Shown: one piece after another, positions 28,372-36,257 of the stretch
Layout of the letters: each line of letters starts with the position of its first letter
Position numbering within the stretch: the first letter of the stretch is position 1
Source of the DNA: Opitutia bacterium Tous-C4FEB
Lineage (GTDB): Bacteria > Verrucomicrobiota > Verrucomicrobiia > Opitutales > Opitutaceae
Assembly: GCA_002304445.1 (NCBI GenBank)
Contig: NEVA01000005.1
Location: 1 to 64,000 of the forward strand
Length of the DNA stretch: 64,000 nucleotides
Direction of reading: 5' to 3'
Notes under the pieces: generated by a model
Databases searched by the model: none
Seen by the model: the letters and a program-made list of their open reading frames with translations, nothing else
Told to the model about the DNA's origin: nothing
Position numbers and translations under genes: made by a program

Positions 28372-30426
28372 ATGCCTCGCTCGTTTCGCATCTCGGGGAC
28401 ATTCGCTACCCTCTGTATCACAACGGTAATCGCCGCCGCCGAAGCCCCGCCTATCGCGCTCGATGATTTTGTCGTCACCCCGAGCCGCTTCGGGATTTCG
28501 AGCCAGCCCGTCGTCGCCGGCGCCACGCTCACCGCAGCGGATCTCACCGCCCTGCCCCAGCTCGGCGAAGATCTTTACCGCACCATTGCCCGCCTCCCCG
28601 GCCTTGCAGCCGACGACTTCACCGCAAAATTCTGGGTGCGCGGCGCGCCCAACGCCCAAGTGCTCGCCCGCTTCGACGGCGTCGATTTGATCGAGCCATT
28701 TCACCTCAAGGACATCGACGGTGCGCTCTCCATCGTCGATCTCCCCTCGATCGCCCGCGTCGATCTGGTGACCGGGGGGTTCACCGCCGAGTTCGGCGAC
28801 CGCCTCACCGCAGTGCTCACGATGGAATCCACCGGCGGCGCGACCCTGCAGCCCCGCACTTCCCTCGGCCTGAGCCTTACCGGCATCAGGGCTTCGAATC
28901 AGGGCACGTTTGCGCAGAGTCGCGGACGTTGGCTGGCCGCCGCCCGTCGCGGTTACCCCGACCTCGCACTCAAAGTGCAAGGCCGTGACGACGAGCTCGA
29001 TCCGCGCTACTACGACGTCACCGCCAAGGTTGAATATGATCTCACGCCCGAGCACACGCTCGCGCTGCACGTCCTGCACGCCGGCGATACGTTGACGTTC
29101 AAGAAATCTGGAGATCCGGATCTCAACAGCGACTACGCGAGCAACTATCTCTGGGCCCGTTGGCAGGGCCGCTTCGGCGAAAATCTTTCAGGGGAAGCCG
29201 TCCTCGCCTACAGGCGCCTTGATTGGTATCACCGCGGGCTGGGTCAATTCGACAACCGGTTTGCCCTCGATCTCAGCGACGACCGCGATCTTTCCGCCGT
29301 CAGCCTCCGGCAAGATTGGTCGTTGCTCTTGGGTACCAAAGCTCTGCTTCGCGCCGGGCTCGACGCCCAAGCCGGAAAGGCCAACTACCGCTACGATCTT
29401 GAGCGCGACGAATCCGTGGTTGCCAACGGTGCCCAGACAACCGTGCGCCGCAGCCTGCATGCCAAAATTGCCCCGACCTCCGACGACCTCGGCACGTATG
29501 CTGCGCTGCGCCTCCAGCCGGTTTCGCCGCTCGTCCTAGAGCCCGGCCTGCGCTTCGACGACCGGAGCCGTACCGGTGACCGCGACATCAGCCCGCGCTT
29601 CAACGCCGCACTCTCGCTCGGCTCAACCACTCTGCGCGCGGCTTGGGGCATCTATCGGCAATCGCAGGGTCTGCACGAGCTCGCCATTGCCGACGGCGAC
29701 ACCCGCTTCCGTCGCGCCGAGCAGGCCGAACACCGCATCCTCGGCCTCGAACACGCTCTGCCGGCCGGTCTCGCTTTCCGGCTTGAAGCCTATCAACGGC
29801 GCATGACGCGCCTTCGTCCCCGTTGGGAGAACCTCGACAACAGCTACAACCTCTTCCCGGAAGTGCAGACCGACCGGGTCCGCCTTGACCCGAGTCGCGG
29901 TGACGCCCGCGGCATTGAAATCCTGCTCCGTCAGCGCGTCGGTCTCCGTTTCAACTGGAGCGCCAGCTACGCCCTCGCCGGCGCCGAAGAGACCGTTGCC
30001 GGGCGCGATTTGCCGCGGGCGCGCGATCAGCGACACACCATTTACCTCGACGCGAGCTATTCGCCTTCGCCCGCTTGGCGATTTAGTGCCGCATGGAATT
30101 ACCACACGGGCTGGCCGACGACTCCGTTCACTTACCGGTGGGTCACCCTCAACAACAACCGCCGCGTGATTGTGCGCTCCACCGGTGAACCCTACAGCAC
30201 CGAGCTTCCGGCCTATCATCGTCTCGATTTGCGTATCACCCGGCTCTGGAAACTCCGCCACAGTCAGATCACGGCCTACCTCGACCTCTTCAACGCCTAC
30301 GACCGCGTCAACTCCTACGGCATCATCCGCGATCTCACCGTGCAGGGCACCTCCATCATCGTCACTCCGCGCCCGCGCGAGATGTTGCCCATTCTCCCCA
30401 GCGCCGGCGTCACCTGGGATTTCTGA
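28372..30426 (+). CDS. TonB-dependent outer membrane receptor
   Basis: This 684-residue protein has a signal peptide (about 1-24), a TonB-box-like stretch DDFVVTP (31-37), a plug domain (about 45-165) and a beta-barrel ending with the typical final aromatic Phe (TWDF). It resembles siderophore or vitamin receptors in plan, but is short for the SusC class and has no neighbouring SusD, periplasmic binding protein or exbBD. The ligand is unknown. No Fur box was recognised in the 44-bp upstream gap. Confidence 0.9.
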   Translation: MPRSFRISGTFATLCITTVIAAAEAPPIALDDFVVTPSRFGISSQPVVAGATLTAADLTALPQLGEDLYRTIARLPGLAADDFTAKFWVRGAPNAQVLARFDGVDLIEPFHLKDIDGALSIVDLPSIARVDLVTGGFTAEFGDRLTAVLTMESTGGATLQPRTSLGLSLTGIRASNQGTFAQSRGRWLAAARRGYPDLALKVQGRDDELDPRYYDVTAKVEYDLTPEHTLALHVLHAGDTLTFKKSGDPDLNSDYASNYLWARWQGRFGENLSGEAVLAYRRLDWYHRGLGQFDNRFALDLSDDRDLSAVSLRQDWSLLLGTKALLRAGLDAQAGKANYRYDLERDESVVANGAQTTVRRSLHAKIAPTSDDLGTYAALRLQPVSPLVLEPGLRFDDRSRTGDRDISPRFNAALSLGSTTLRAAWGIYRQSQGLHELAIADGDTRFRRAEQAEHRILGLEHALPAGLAFRLEAYQRRMTRLRPRWENLDNSYNLFPEVQTDRVRLDPSRGDARGIEILLRQRVGLRFNWSASYALAGAEETVAGRDLPRARDQRHTIYLDASYSPSPAWRFSAAWNYHTGWPTTPFTYRWVTLNNNRRVIVRSTGEPYSTELPAYHRLDLRITRLWKLRHSQITAYLDLFNAYDRVNSYGIIRDLTVQGTSIIVTPRPREMLPILPSAGVTWDF

Positions 30427-30440
30427 CCGCGCCCGCCGCG

Positions 30441-32687
30441 CTACATCAAACTCACCGGATCCACGTCGATCACCTGCGTCAGATCATCCGGCCAGGCGAA
30501 TTCGCTCCGCAGCTTCGACAGCTCCCCGATCACCTGCGTCACGCCCGCGACGAAATACCAGATCTGCCAGCGATACTCGTCCTTGATTTTCTCAATCGGA
30601 CAAGGGGAAGGCCCCCGCAACTCCACCCGGGCCCCAAACGTTTTCTCCACCAACTTCGCCCATTGCTCCGCGAAGAACTTCAGTTTTTCCGGATTCGGCC
30701 CGCGAAACAGATGGTGGATCAGGTGCCGGTAAGGCGGATAATTAAAATCCTTCCGCAGCTTCAACTCCGCCGCCGCGAACCCCGCGAAGTCCGCGTGCCG
30801 TGAGAACTGGATCGCCTCCGCCTGCGGCGTGAAGGTTTGCACCACCACCTCGCCCGCGCGGTCCCCGCGCCCCGCCCGCCCCGCTACCTGCACGAGCAAC
30901 TGAAACGTCCGCTCGTTCGCCCGAAAATCCGGGATGTGCATCGAGATGTCAGCATCGATCAACCCGACGAGCGTCACATTGGGAAAGTCTAGGCCTTTGC
31001 CGATCATCTGCGTCCCGATCAGCACGTCGATTTTTCCCAGCCGGAAATCGCCGAGGATTTCCCGAAAGCGGTTCTTCTTCACCATCGTATCGGTGTCCAT
31101 CCGCTCGAGCCGCGCCCGCGGCAACACCCGCCGCACCGCTTCCTCCACGCGCTGGGTACCCAAACCCCGCCAACGGATCTCCGGTGCTCCGCAGGCTGGA
31201 CACCGCGTCGGCGCCGCCCGTTGCGAATTGCACAGATGGCACCGCAGCGTCTCATCGCTCCGGTGATAGGTCATCGTGATCGAGCAATGCGGACACTCCT
31301 CAGTGTGCCCGCATTTCGTGCAGAGCATCGACGACGAATACCCGCGCCGGTTGATGAAAAGAATCGTCTGCTCCCGTCGCTCCAGCCGCGCGTGCATCGC
31401 ATCGACGAGCTTGCGCGACAGCGTGGTGAGTCCGCGCTGCTTCATCACCTCGATCTTCATATCGACGACGTCGATGTGCGGCAGCTTGCGGTCGTCCACG
31501 CGCTGCTTGAGTTCCAGCAACTGGTAACGCCCGGCCTGCGCGTTGTGAAAACTCTCCAGCGACGGTGTCGCCGATCCCAGCAGACACACCGCCCCGCACA
31601 GTTTCGCGCGCATCACCGCCACGTCGCGCCCGTGATAGCGTGGCGTCTCGTCCTGCTTGTAGGCCGGCTCATGCTCCTCATCGACGACGATCAAACGCAG
31701 ATTTTGCACCGGCGCGAACACCGCCGAGCGCGCGCCCACCACCACGCGCGCCTCGCCCGTCGCCAGCGCCAGCCAGCCGTCGAGCCGCTCACCTTCGCTC
31801 AGATGACTATGCCACACCACGCATTTGTTGCCCGGCGCGATGGCCTCCAACCGCGAGCGCAAACGGGCCACGGTCTGCGGCGTCAACGCCACCTCCGGCA
31901 CCAAAAACGCCACCCCGCCCCCCGCCTTTAGCACCGTGTCGATTGCATGCAGGTAGACTTCCGTTTTTCCCGAGCCCGTAACCCCGTGCAGCAGGGAAAC
32001 GCCAAACTTCCCGGTCGCCAATCGGGCCGTGACCGCCGCCACCGCCGCCGACTGCTCGGCGTTCAACGCTGGCGGCTGGGCCGCCACGAGTTCCCCCCGC
32101 GAGTGATCATCGACGTAGGCCACGCGCTCGATTCGCTGCGTCGTCTCCAGCAAAACCCCTCGCTTCACCAGTGCGTTCGAGACCGCCGCCGTGAGATCCA
32201 GCCGGCTCAACACGAGTGATTTTTTCTGCGGGCGGAATTGCTGCTCGATGAACTTATAAAGCCGCGCCTGCTGCGGCGCGCGTTTCTCCAGCGCGGCGAA
32301 CTCTTCGCTGCTCAGCCGCTGCCCGATCGCGAGCTGCTTCTCCTGTTTGAGCCCCGCGCCATTGCGCACAGCCACCGGAATCATCGTTTCGATAATCCCG
32401 TCGAGCGGTGCCGCGTAGTAACCGGTCATCCACCGCGCCAGCCCCAGCAAGTCCGGCGGCAAAGCCGGAAACGGATGCAGTACCTGCGCCAGCGCCTTCA
32501 CCTTATCCAAGGGAAAGTCCTTCGGCGCCCCGATCTCCCCCACGATCCCGAGCCGCAACGTCCGTCCGACGGGCACGCGCACCAGCGCCCCCAGTTGTAC
32601 GTCCGCGACCATCGGCTCCGGCACGCGGTAGTGCAGGACCTTGTCGAACCCGGCCAGCGGATGAACCCCGACGAACATACCCGCCAT
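30441..32687 (-). CDS. priA: Primosomal protein N' (replication restart helicase)
   Basis: This 748-residue DEXH-type 3'-5' helicase restarts replication at stalled forks. The N-terminal DNA-binding region is followed by Walker A GVTGSGKT (235-242), the DEEH Walker B, two zinc-binding CxxC clusters (CTKCGHTEECPHC, CHLCNSQRAAPTRCPAC) and helicase motifs V and VI near VQVAGRAGRG. The length is typical. It is convergent with the TonB receptor (14 bp) and divergent from the Fur-like gene. Confidence 0.95.
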   Translation of the reverse strand: MAGMFVGVHPLAGFDKVLHYRVPEPMVADVQLGALVRVPVGRTLRLGIVGEIGAPKDFPLDKVKALAQVLHPFPALPPDLLGLARWMTGYYAAPLDGIIETMIPVAVRNGAGLKQEKQLAIGQRLSSEEFAALEKRAPQQARLYKFIEQQFRPQKKSLVLSRLDLTAAVSNALVKRGVLLETTQRIERVAYVDDHSRGELVAAQPPALNAEQSAAVAAVTARLATGKFGVSLLHGVTGSGKTEVYLHAIDTVLKAGGGVAFLVPEVALTPQTVARLRSRLEAIAPGNKCVVWHSHLSEGERLDGWLALATGEARVVVGARSAVFAPVQNLRLIVVDEEHEPAYKQDETPRYHGRDVAVMRAKLCGAVCLLGSATPSLESFHNAQAGRYQLLELKQRVDDRKLPHIDVVDMKIEVMKQRGLTTLSRKLVDAMHARLERREQTILFINRRGYSSSMLCTKCGHTEECPHCSITMTYHRSDETLRCHLCNSQRAAPTRCPACGAPEIRWRGLGTQRVEEAVRRVLPRARLERMDTDTMVKKNRFREILGDFRLGKIDVLIGTQMIGKGLDFPNVTLVGLIDADISMHIPDFRANERTFQLLVQVAGRAGRGDRAGEVVVQTFTPQAEAIQFSRHADFAGFAAAELKLRKDFNYPPYRHLIHHLFRGPNPEKLKFFAEQWAKLVEKTFGARVELRGPSPCPIEKIKDEYRWQIWYFVAGVTQVIGELSKLRSEFAWPDDLTQVIDVDPVSLM

Positions 32688-32827
32688 GACGCCGCCGCTT
32701 CCCGTGGGAGCAAATTTATTTACGACCGCCGGCCAACCTGTCGGACCGCCGCCGACCAGCCCGACCGACCGTCACCCTCACCCACGAACACATTGACACG
32801 CTCCCACCGCCGCGCCGTGATTTTCCC

Positions 32828-33292
32828 GTGAGCATCCCCGCCGCGCGCGAAAAATTCCGCAGTTTTCTCACCCAAAAGGGCCTCCGCGTGACCAGCCAAC
32901 GCCTCGCGATCTTCGAGGCCGCGTTTGCCCAACCCGAGCATTTCACCGCCGAGCAGCTCGTTGATTTTGCCCGCGCCATCGACGACTCCGTTTCCCGCGC
33001 CACCATCTATCGCACCCTCCCGATCATGACCGAAAGCGCCTTGCTGCGCGAGGTAGACATCGGCTCCGGGGAAAAATTCTACCGCCCCAACGCCGGCACG
33101 CCCAACGCGCAGGTCGCCCAAGTCGTCTGTGTCGACTGCGACAAGATTTTCGAAATCAGCGCGCCGTTCATGGAATGGTATGGCAGCACCGTTTCGACCA
33201 AGCTTGGCCTGACACCCATTTCCCAACGGCTCCAAGTGAGCGCCCACTGCGACGCCTTCCGCCGCGCCGGTTCCTGCCCGCGCCGCACCTGA
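32828..33292 (+). CDS. Fur-family transcriptional regulator lacking usual His cluster
   Basis: This 154-residue GTG-started protein has a winged-helix N-terminal domain ([20 protein letters not shown], then [20 protein letters not shown]) typical of Fur. The C-terminal dimerisation domain has CVDC and a later C-x8-C pair that could hold a structural zinc. The His-rich region that normally precedes the CxxC (HxHHxH) is absent; the corresponding stretch is [16 protein letters not shown]. It may sense metal differently, sense redox state, or be metal-independent. It is followed 24 bp later by the TPR gene. Confidence 0.85.
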   Translation: MSIPAAREKFRSFLTQKGLRVTSQRLAIFEAAFAQPEHFTAEQLVDFARAIDDSVSRATIYRTLPIMTESALLREVDIGSGEKFYRPNAGTPNAQVAQVVCVDCDKIFEISAPFMEWYGSTVSTKLGLTPISQRLQVSAHCDAFRRAGSCPRRT

Positions 33293-33316
33293 GCGCGCCC
33301 GCCTCCTCTCCTCTCG

Positions 33317-33691
33317 ATGGCCAAAGATCAGTCTCGCGACGCCGCCTTTGAAATCGCCTTTTTTGAGTCCGTCCTCCGGCGCGATCCCGCTTCCACCGAC
33401 GTCGTCGAACTCCTCGGCGGTCTCTACACCCGGGTCGGCCGCATCGCCGACGGCCTCAAAATGGACCGGCGCTTGGTGAAGCTCCAACCCGCCAACGCGA
33501 CCGCACACTATAATCTCGCTTGCAGCCTCGCTCTCACTCGCCGGCGCGTCGCCGCCCTACGATCTCTGCGTGAAGCAGTGAATCTCGGCTACCGCGACTT
33601 CGATTGGATGGCGCAGGACCCTGATCTCGAAGGCCTGAAACCGTTACCCGCCTTCGTCACCTTGCTCAACCAACTCAAGCCCCAGAGCTGA
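33317..33691 (+). CDS. TPR-repeat small protein
   Basis: This 124-residue protein has two or three tetratricopeptide-like helices (about 25-100), with repeat-like residues in ELLGGLYTRVGRIADGLKMD and AHYNLACSLALTRRRVAALR. No signal peptide is visible. It lies 24 bp after the Fur-like gene and may be co-transcribed with it, possibly as a protein-interaction partner; this is inferred only from position. Confidence 0.85.
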   Translation: MAKDQSRDAAFEIAFFESVLRRDPASTDVVELLGGLYTRVGRIADGLKMDRRLVKLQPANATAHYNLACSLALTRRRVAALRSLREAVNLGYRDFDWMAQDPDLEGLKPLPAFVTLLNQLKPQS

Positions 33692-34339
33692 AGCCCTTCG
33701 AGGCACTTTACCCAGGTGAACCTGCACGCTGGTATTGCCTTGGTCCGCGGCGAGCCGTTGCCTCCTCACGCCTTAAGCAGAGCGCTTCGGTAATCCGTTG
33801 CCCTATCGGAATCGGCTGCCTCGCTTACTGCGCTTCAGTGTCACCCGATTCAGGTCTTTTCTCAGCTCAAAAAATCTCGCGGAAATGGCCGCTCGATTGG
33901 AACCGGTACGCGCATCGGCCGCTCCACGAAGTTCGTCACAACCGGACTGCACGCTTCGGCCAAACCTCCATGAACGTGTAAGACCGCAGGCGTGTTGGAA
34001 AAATTCCCGACGCTCGCCACGAGGTCGAAGATCTTGGCCGTCACTTCGTGGACTATTTCGACCCAACCTACCGTCGGAGATGAGTTAGCAGGAACCTCGT
34101 CAGCCCCGTTGTTGGTGGCGCAATGATCGACGATCTGAGCCGGTGCCGCGCTGAGATGGCCGCGAAAGAGCCTAAAATCGACCATACGTTGGGGTGATTC
34201 ATACGAGCTAGGTCCGAACCGATTTGTTAAACAACCGTTCGCAAATTTCTAGCTAGATGTGATATGCGGATCCCACCGCTACGAAACGGTAACGCGAGCG
34301 CGAGGATTCGGCGACTAGGCTTGGAAACTCTCCGGCTTA
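33692..34339. other. Gene-poor gap with lower GC than surroundings
   Basis: This stretch of about 650 bp has visibly lower GC than its neighbours, especially 34200-34262. Several open frames cross it, but none shows strong codon bias or a recognisable domain. The best candidate is on the minus strand at 33862-34185 and is listed separately. No IS ends, tRNA or clear terminator was seen. It may be a decayed gene or a regulatory or ncRNA region. Confidence 0.5.
33862..34185 (-). CDS. Possible short gene or gene remnant
   Basis: This 107-codon open frame starts MVDFRLFRGH. Its second half (VTAKIFDLVASVG, then LHVHGGLAE) has a natural-looking composition and faintly recalls the PPC/DUF296 fold. 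GC at third codon positions is only moderately raised, unlike neighbouring genes. It could be a fragment of a degraded gene. I cannot distinguish a real short protein from chance. Confidence 0.25.
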   Translation of the reverse strand: MVDFRLFRGHLSAAPAQIVDHCATNNGADEVPANSSPTVGWVEIVHEVTAKIFDLVASVGNFSNTPAVLHVHGGLAEACSPVVTNFVERPMRVPVPIERPFPRDFLS

Positions 34340-34395
34340 TTCAACCCCTCGCGTCGGTCTGATACTTGACGGAAGGGGTTGAACATTTACCCCTT
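34299..34395 (+). promoter_or_regulatory. Leader with mutually exclusive hairpins upstream of cytochrome c operon
   Basis: Three segments can pair in alternative ways: TTCAACCCCT (34340-34349), AGGGGTTGAA (34374-34383) and ACCCCTT (34389-34395). The first two form a perfect 10-bp stem; AAGGGGT (34373-34379) can instead pair with the third over 7 bp. CGCGAGG (34299-34305) can pair with CCTCGCG (34347-34353) and compete with the first. A -35-like TTGACG at 34366 overlaps. This looks like an attenuator or translational switch before the ATG at 34414. Confidence 0.4.
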
Positions 34396-34413
34396 CGATG
34401 GATTGCTCCAATC

Positions 34414-35088
34414 ATGCGTTCAACTCCTCTCCCTTTCATCGCTGTCGCTTTGATCCTCAGCTTCAGCGCCTGCCGCGATCCACAGATCGAATCTTACCGG
34501 GTGCCGAAAGAAAAAGAGTCAGCCACCCCCACAGCGTCCGCCACGGCCCGAACCGCCCCGCCTCAAGCTCCGGCTGCTCCTGCGCCCGCCCCAACCGCGC
34601 CCACGCCGAGCGCCGATGCCAATATGGCCAACACTGCCGTCCGCACCGCTGAGGGCCCGGGCCTCTCTTGGACCGCCCCCGCCCATTGGATCGCAAAACC
34701 GGCCTCGGCCATGCGCAAAGGCACTTACGCCATCACGGGCGAGGCCGGCGCCGCCGCGGAGCTGTCGATCACGGCCTTTCCCGGCTCAGTCGGCGGTGAT
34801 CTCGCCAACATCAATCGTTGGCGCGGTCAGGTTCAACTTCCCCCGATCACTGCCAGCGACTTGCCAAGTGCCACCCGCAAGATCGACGCGAACGGCTTTC
34901 AAGTGACCACCGTCGACTTCGCCGGCACCGCCGCCGGCGCGCCCACCCGAGTCCTCGGGGCGATTGTTCCCGTCGGCGACTCGACTTGGTTTTTTAAGCT
35001 TACCGGCCCGGTCGGACTGCTCGAGCGCGAGCAAGCAACCTTCACTGCGTTTTTACTGACGATCCGCTCCACCGGAGCCCAGCCATGA
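34414..35088 (+). CDS. Lipoprotein at head of cytochrome c biogenesis operon
   Basis: This 224-residue protein starts at ATG 34414 and has a lipobox-like LSFSAC with Cys20. A Pro/Ala/Thr-rich linker (about 32-68) leads to a globular C-terminal domain (about 75-224). It is predicted to be a periplasmic or outer-membrane lipoprotein. Its stop overlaps the resB start as ATGA, so it is translated with ResB and CcsA and may help with haem or apocytochrome handling. I do not recognise a family. A longer in-frame start at 34366 would run through the leader hairpins and was rejected. Confidence 0.87.
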   Translation: MRSTPLPFIAVALILSFSACRDPQIESYRVPKEKESATPTASATARTAPPQAPAAPAPAPTAPTPSADANMANTAVRTAEGPGLSWTAPAHWIAKPASAMRKGTYAITGEAGAAAELSITAFPGSVGGDLANINRWRGQVQLPPITASDLPSATRKIDANGFQVTTVDFAGTAAGAPTRVLGAIVPVGDSTWFFKLTGPVGLLEREQATFTAFLLTIRSTGAQP

Positions 35089-36257
35089 GCGACGTCGCCC
35101 GACAGTTCCGAGACTTCTTCGTCTCGCTAAAGCTCACGATTGTCCTGCTCGCCCTGTCCATCGTTCTCGTTTTTGTCGCGACCCTTGATCAGGTGAACCT
35201 CGGCATCTGGGCCGTGCAGCAGAAGTATTTTCACTCGCTGTTCGTCTTGTGGAACGTCGGGGATGTCCCTGTTCCGGTTTTCCCCGGAGGTTACCTCATC
35301 GGCGGTTTTCTGCTCACCAATTTGATCTGCGCTCAAGTATATCGTTTCAAATTGTCCGCCAAAAAATCCGGCATCTGGCTGACCCACGTCGGTTTCATCA
35401 CGCTGCTCGTCGGAGAGCTCATCACCGGTCTGTGGCAGGAGGAATTCGCCCTCCGCCTCGATGAAGGCCAGACCCGCAACTACGCCGAGAGCTACCGTTT
35501 CAACGAACTCGCCATCTCCGACACAACCGACCCGAACTTCGATGACGTGGTGGTGATCCCGGAAAAATTCGTAGCCAAAGGTGAGCCGATCCAACACCCG
35601 AAACTTCCTTTCCGCGTGGTCCCAAAGGTCTACTACCCCAACGCCGCTCTCGCCCAACGCGACGCCTCATCCCCCACCGCGCCGGTCACCCCCGCCACCA
35701 CCGGTATCGGCCTCCAAGCCCTCGCCTCACCGCTTAAGATGACTTATAAGCAGGACGAGCGGAATGCCCCCGCCGCCTACGTCGAACTCATCGGCCCCGA
35801 GGGAACGGTGGGCACCTGGCTGACCTCAGCCGACCCGCGGTTCCCTCCCCAACGCTTCGACTACGGAGGTCGCTCTTGGAAAATCGCCTTCCGCTTTGAG
35901 CGCAACTACAAGCCGTACTCGCTCACTTTGCTCGATTTCTCCCACGACCGCTACCCGGGCACCGAAATCCCGAAAAACTTCTCCAGCCGAATCAAACTCA
36001 ACACGCCCGACGGCGTCGACGACCGCGAAGTGCTCATCTACATGAACAACCCGCTGCGCTACGCCGGCCTCACCTTCTATCAGGCCGGCTTCGAAAACGA
36101 CGACAAGACGACTATCCTCCAAGTCGTGCGCAACCCCAGTTGGACGATGCCCTACATCGCCTGTACCTTGATGACCCTCGGGTTGATCATCCAGTTCGGC
36201 ATTCATCTTTTTGCCTTTATCGGCCGCCGCCGCCGAGTCGCGCCCGTTGCAGTATGA
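35085..36257 (+). CDS. resB: Cytochrome c biogenesis protein ResB (Ccs1)
   Basis: This 390-residue membrane protein has an N-terminal TM at about 14-36, two more TM segments around 65-120, a large periplasmic domain, and a final TM near 355-380. This is the layout of ResB/Ccs1, one half of the system II haem-handling and cytochrome c assembly machine. It starts at an ATGA overlap with the lipoprotein gene and ends with another ATGA overlap with ccsA. The N-terminal LKLTIVLLALSIVLVFVATL is typical. Confidence 0.93.
   Translation: MSDVARQFRDFFVSLKLTIVLLALSIVLVFVATLDQVNLGIWAVQQKYFHSLFVLWNVGDVPVPVFPGGYLIGGFLLTNLICAQVYRFKLSAKKSGIWLTHVGFITLLVGELITGLWQEEFALRLDEGQTRNYAESYRFNELAISDTTDPNFDDVVVIPEKFVAKGEPIQHPKLPFRVVPKVYYPNAALAQRDASSPTAPVTPATTGIGLQALASPLKMTYKQDERNAPAAYVELIGPEGTVGTWLTSADPRFPPQRFDYGGRSWKIAFRFERNYKPYSLTLLDFSHDRYPGTEIPKNFSSRIKLNTPDGVDDREVLIYMNNPLRYAGLTFYQAGFENDDKTTILQVVRNPSWTMPYIACTLMTLGLIIQFGIHLFAFIGRRRRVAPVAV

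Noticed and set aside
33798-34088. Plus-strand open frame in the low-GC gap
   Set aside because: Arg/Ser/Pro-rich composition and no codon bias. It looks like chance.
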